The position numbers and the translations under genes are program-made. This document shows positions 5,584-6,243 of a DNA stretch of 6,243 nt, piece after piece (within the stretch, counting starts at the first letter, position 1; the number at the start of each line of letters is the position of its first letter). Source of the stretch: JBHAEP01 sp041855665 (GTDB lineage: Bacteria; Patescibacteriota; Saccharimonadia; Saccharimonadales; Saccharimonadaceae); NCBI GenBank assembly GCA_041855665.1, contig JBHAEP010000012.1, positions 1-6,243 of the forward strand. Reading direction: 5' to 3'. The notes beneath the pieces were generated by a model. It saw only the letters and a list, made by a program, of their open reading frames with translations. It was not told the DNA's origin and did not search any database.

Positions 5584-6087
5584 TTATTGGAATTGAATGT
5601 TGCTACTGCTTTGCCAGTCACTTTCGTGTGAGGGTGATATTATTTGACTTGACTCTGTTTGAAGTCTAGAATCATTCATTTTGCTTAGCGTGATAGTAAC
5701 AAGGAAGATTGCTAGTGTGATAGTGATTATTGACATAACAATATATATAGATAGTAGGATTTTAACAATTTTTGCTACTTTTTCTGTGTACCCCGCTAAC
5801 TGCCTACCTTCTTTGTCCTTGACTTTATTTAGAGCGATCAATACTAGGTCTACAAATGCCCAAATTCCTAATCCTCCTAGGGTTAGTAGTTTGGCTATTC
5901 CAAGTCCAATTTGGCCAAGATAAAACCTATCAGCCCCATAGGCTCCTAGGAAATAGCTAAACAACAGAGTTACAAGATAGGATTTATCACTTTCTACACT
6001 TGCTTCTGGGGTTGTTTGTACTGCTGTTTTGTCTAGGGTTTGATTTTCTTGGTTATTTGGAAATTGATTGAGTTGATTATTGTCCAT
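5584..6087 (-). CDS. TM2-domain membrane protein, first paralogue (167 aa)
   Basis: This is the longest of the three TM2 proteins. Residues 1-34 are a polar Asn/Gln/Thr-rich tail. The TM2 domain (about 35-88) carries GADRFYLGQIGLGIAKL (51-67) and TLGGLGIWAFVD (69-80), then KDKEGRQL (90-97). A further long hydrophobic helix at about 106-135 is followed by a Ser/Gln-rich C-terminus (138-167) found in neither sister. It is the most diverged copy: the GGC of the other two is GGL here, and the turn reads GQIG rather than GYTG. It lies 22 nt downstream of the putative topA stop, so readthrough from topA is possible, yet it also has its own extended -10 box 6 nt before the ATG and no Shine-Dalgarno motif. 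Membrane location is clear; function is unknown. Confidence 0.9.
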   Translation of the reverse strand: MDNNQLNQFPNNQENQTLDKTAVQTTPEASVESDKSYLVTLLFSYFLGAYGADRFYLGQIGLGIAKLLTLGGLGIWAFVDLVLIALNKVKDKEGRQLAGYTEKVAKIVKILLSIYIVMSIITITLAIFLVTITLSKMNDSRLQTESSQIISPSHESDWQSSSNIQFQ

Positions 6088-6093
6088 GGCAAA

Positions 6094-6102
6094 ATTATAG
6101 CA
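6094..6102 (-). promoter_or_regulatory. Extended -10 promoter, predicted leaderless start of first TM2 gene
   Basis: TGCTATAAT (6102-6094 on the minus strand) is a perfect extended -10 box. Six bases separate it from the ATG at 6087, so the transcript would start at or next to the A of the start codon. A four-of-six -35 candidate, TTAAAA, lies 16 bp upstream, inside the end of the putative topA. The geometry is the same as at the second TM2 gene. Confidence 0.6.
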
Positions 6103-6109
6103 CCGGAAA

Positions 6110-6243
6110 TTACTTTTTAACAGTCTTTTTAGCCGGAGATTTTTTCGTGCTAGTTTTACGGGTTCCAGTCTTTTTGGTTGGAGATTTCTTTGTTGAATTT
6201 TCTAGCATTTCTTTGGCTTGGTCGTGAGTGATGGTTTTTGGAT
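6110..6243 (-). CDS. Probable DNA topoisomerase I, C-terminal end (partial)
   Basis: Only the last 43 codons and the TAA are in the window; the gene continues beyond the right edge. The visible part reads PKTITHDQAKEMLENS (residues 1-16 of the fragment) followed by a lysine-rich tail with two copies of a TKKSPxKKT-type unit. DPxTITLEQAxELL is a familiar ending of the last C-terminal repeat of bacterial topoisomerase I, and a basic tail after it is common and helps bind DNA. A histone H1-like or other basic DNA-binding protein could have a similar tail, so the call rests mainly on the first 16 residues. The first TM2 gene starts 22 nt downstream on the same strand, with no terminator between. 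Confidence 0.55.
   Translation of the reverse strand, partial: PKTITHDQAKEMLENSTKKSPTKKTGTRKTSTKKSPAKKTVKK

Noticed and set aside
5681..5923. Plus-strand 80-residue open frame
   Set aside because: It is antisense to the first TM2 gene, whose conserved domain makes the minus strand the coding one.
1..6243. Reassigned UGA codon as in some CPR lineages
   Set aside because: All genes read through without in-frame TGA and end at TAA, so the standard code explains everything seen.

Overview
The window is AT-rich with a standard genetic code: every stop used is TAA, and no in-frame TGA is needed. Gene content suggests a small-genome Patescibacteria (CPR) member, most likely Saccharibacteria-like. 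The markers are a stand-alone VirD4/HerA-type membrane ATPase with a long N-terminal extension, a sigma region 4/HARE-HTH fusion protein, small TM2-domain membrane proteins, and the lysine-rich tail of what looks like DNA topoisomerase I. The lineage is inferred from protein style, not from a marker gene.

Layout, left to right. Positions 1-173 are AT-rich leader DNA with no convincing gene. A lone plus-strand gene for a 77-residue protein of unknown function follows (174-407). It is flanked by a 10-bp inverted repeat and converges on everything to its right. A perfect 16-bp hairpin (554-592) ends the minus-strand unit and probably also the plus-strand one. All other genes are on the minus strand and so read right to left. 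The ATPase (591-3236) lies 46 nt downstream of the sigma-like/HARE-HTH gene (3283-4371), which has an almost consensus promoter (TTGACA, 17 bp, TATAGT). A 197-bp spacer separates this pair from a membrane-protein cluster: a DUF2752-like protein (4572-4907) and three tandem TM2 paralogues (4888-5148, 5152-5514, 5584-6087). The right edge holds the last 43 codons of the putative topA (6110-6243).

How they may work together. The transcription-factor-like gene and the ATPase probably share a transcript from the 4408-4436 promoter. The second and third TM2 genes and the DUF2752-like gene form a tight unit with gaps of 3 nt and an overlap of about 17-20 nt. The first TM2 gene is separated from that unit by a hairpin terminator. 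The first two TM2 genes each have an extended -10 box (TGN-TAWAAT) exactly 6 nt before the ATG, which predicts leaderless mRNAs. No complete secretion system, CRISPR array, tRNA, rRNA or insertion sequence was seen. The most notable points are the sigma-4/HARE-HTH architecture, the ATPase without recognisable secretion partners, the DUF2752-like protein that lacks the family cysteines, and the shared leaderless-promoter geometry.
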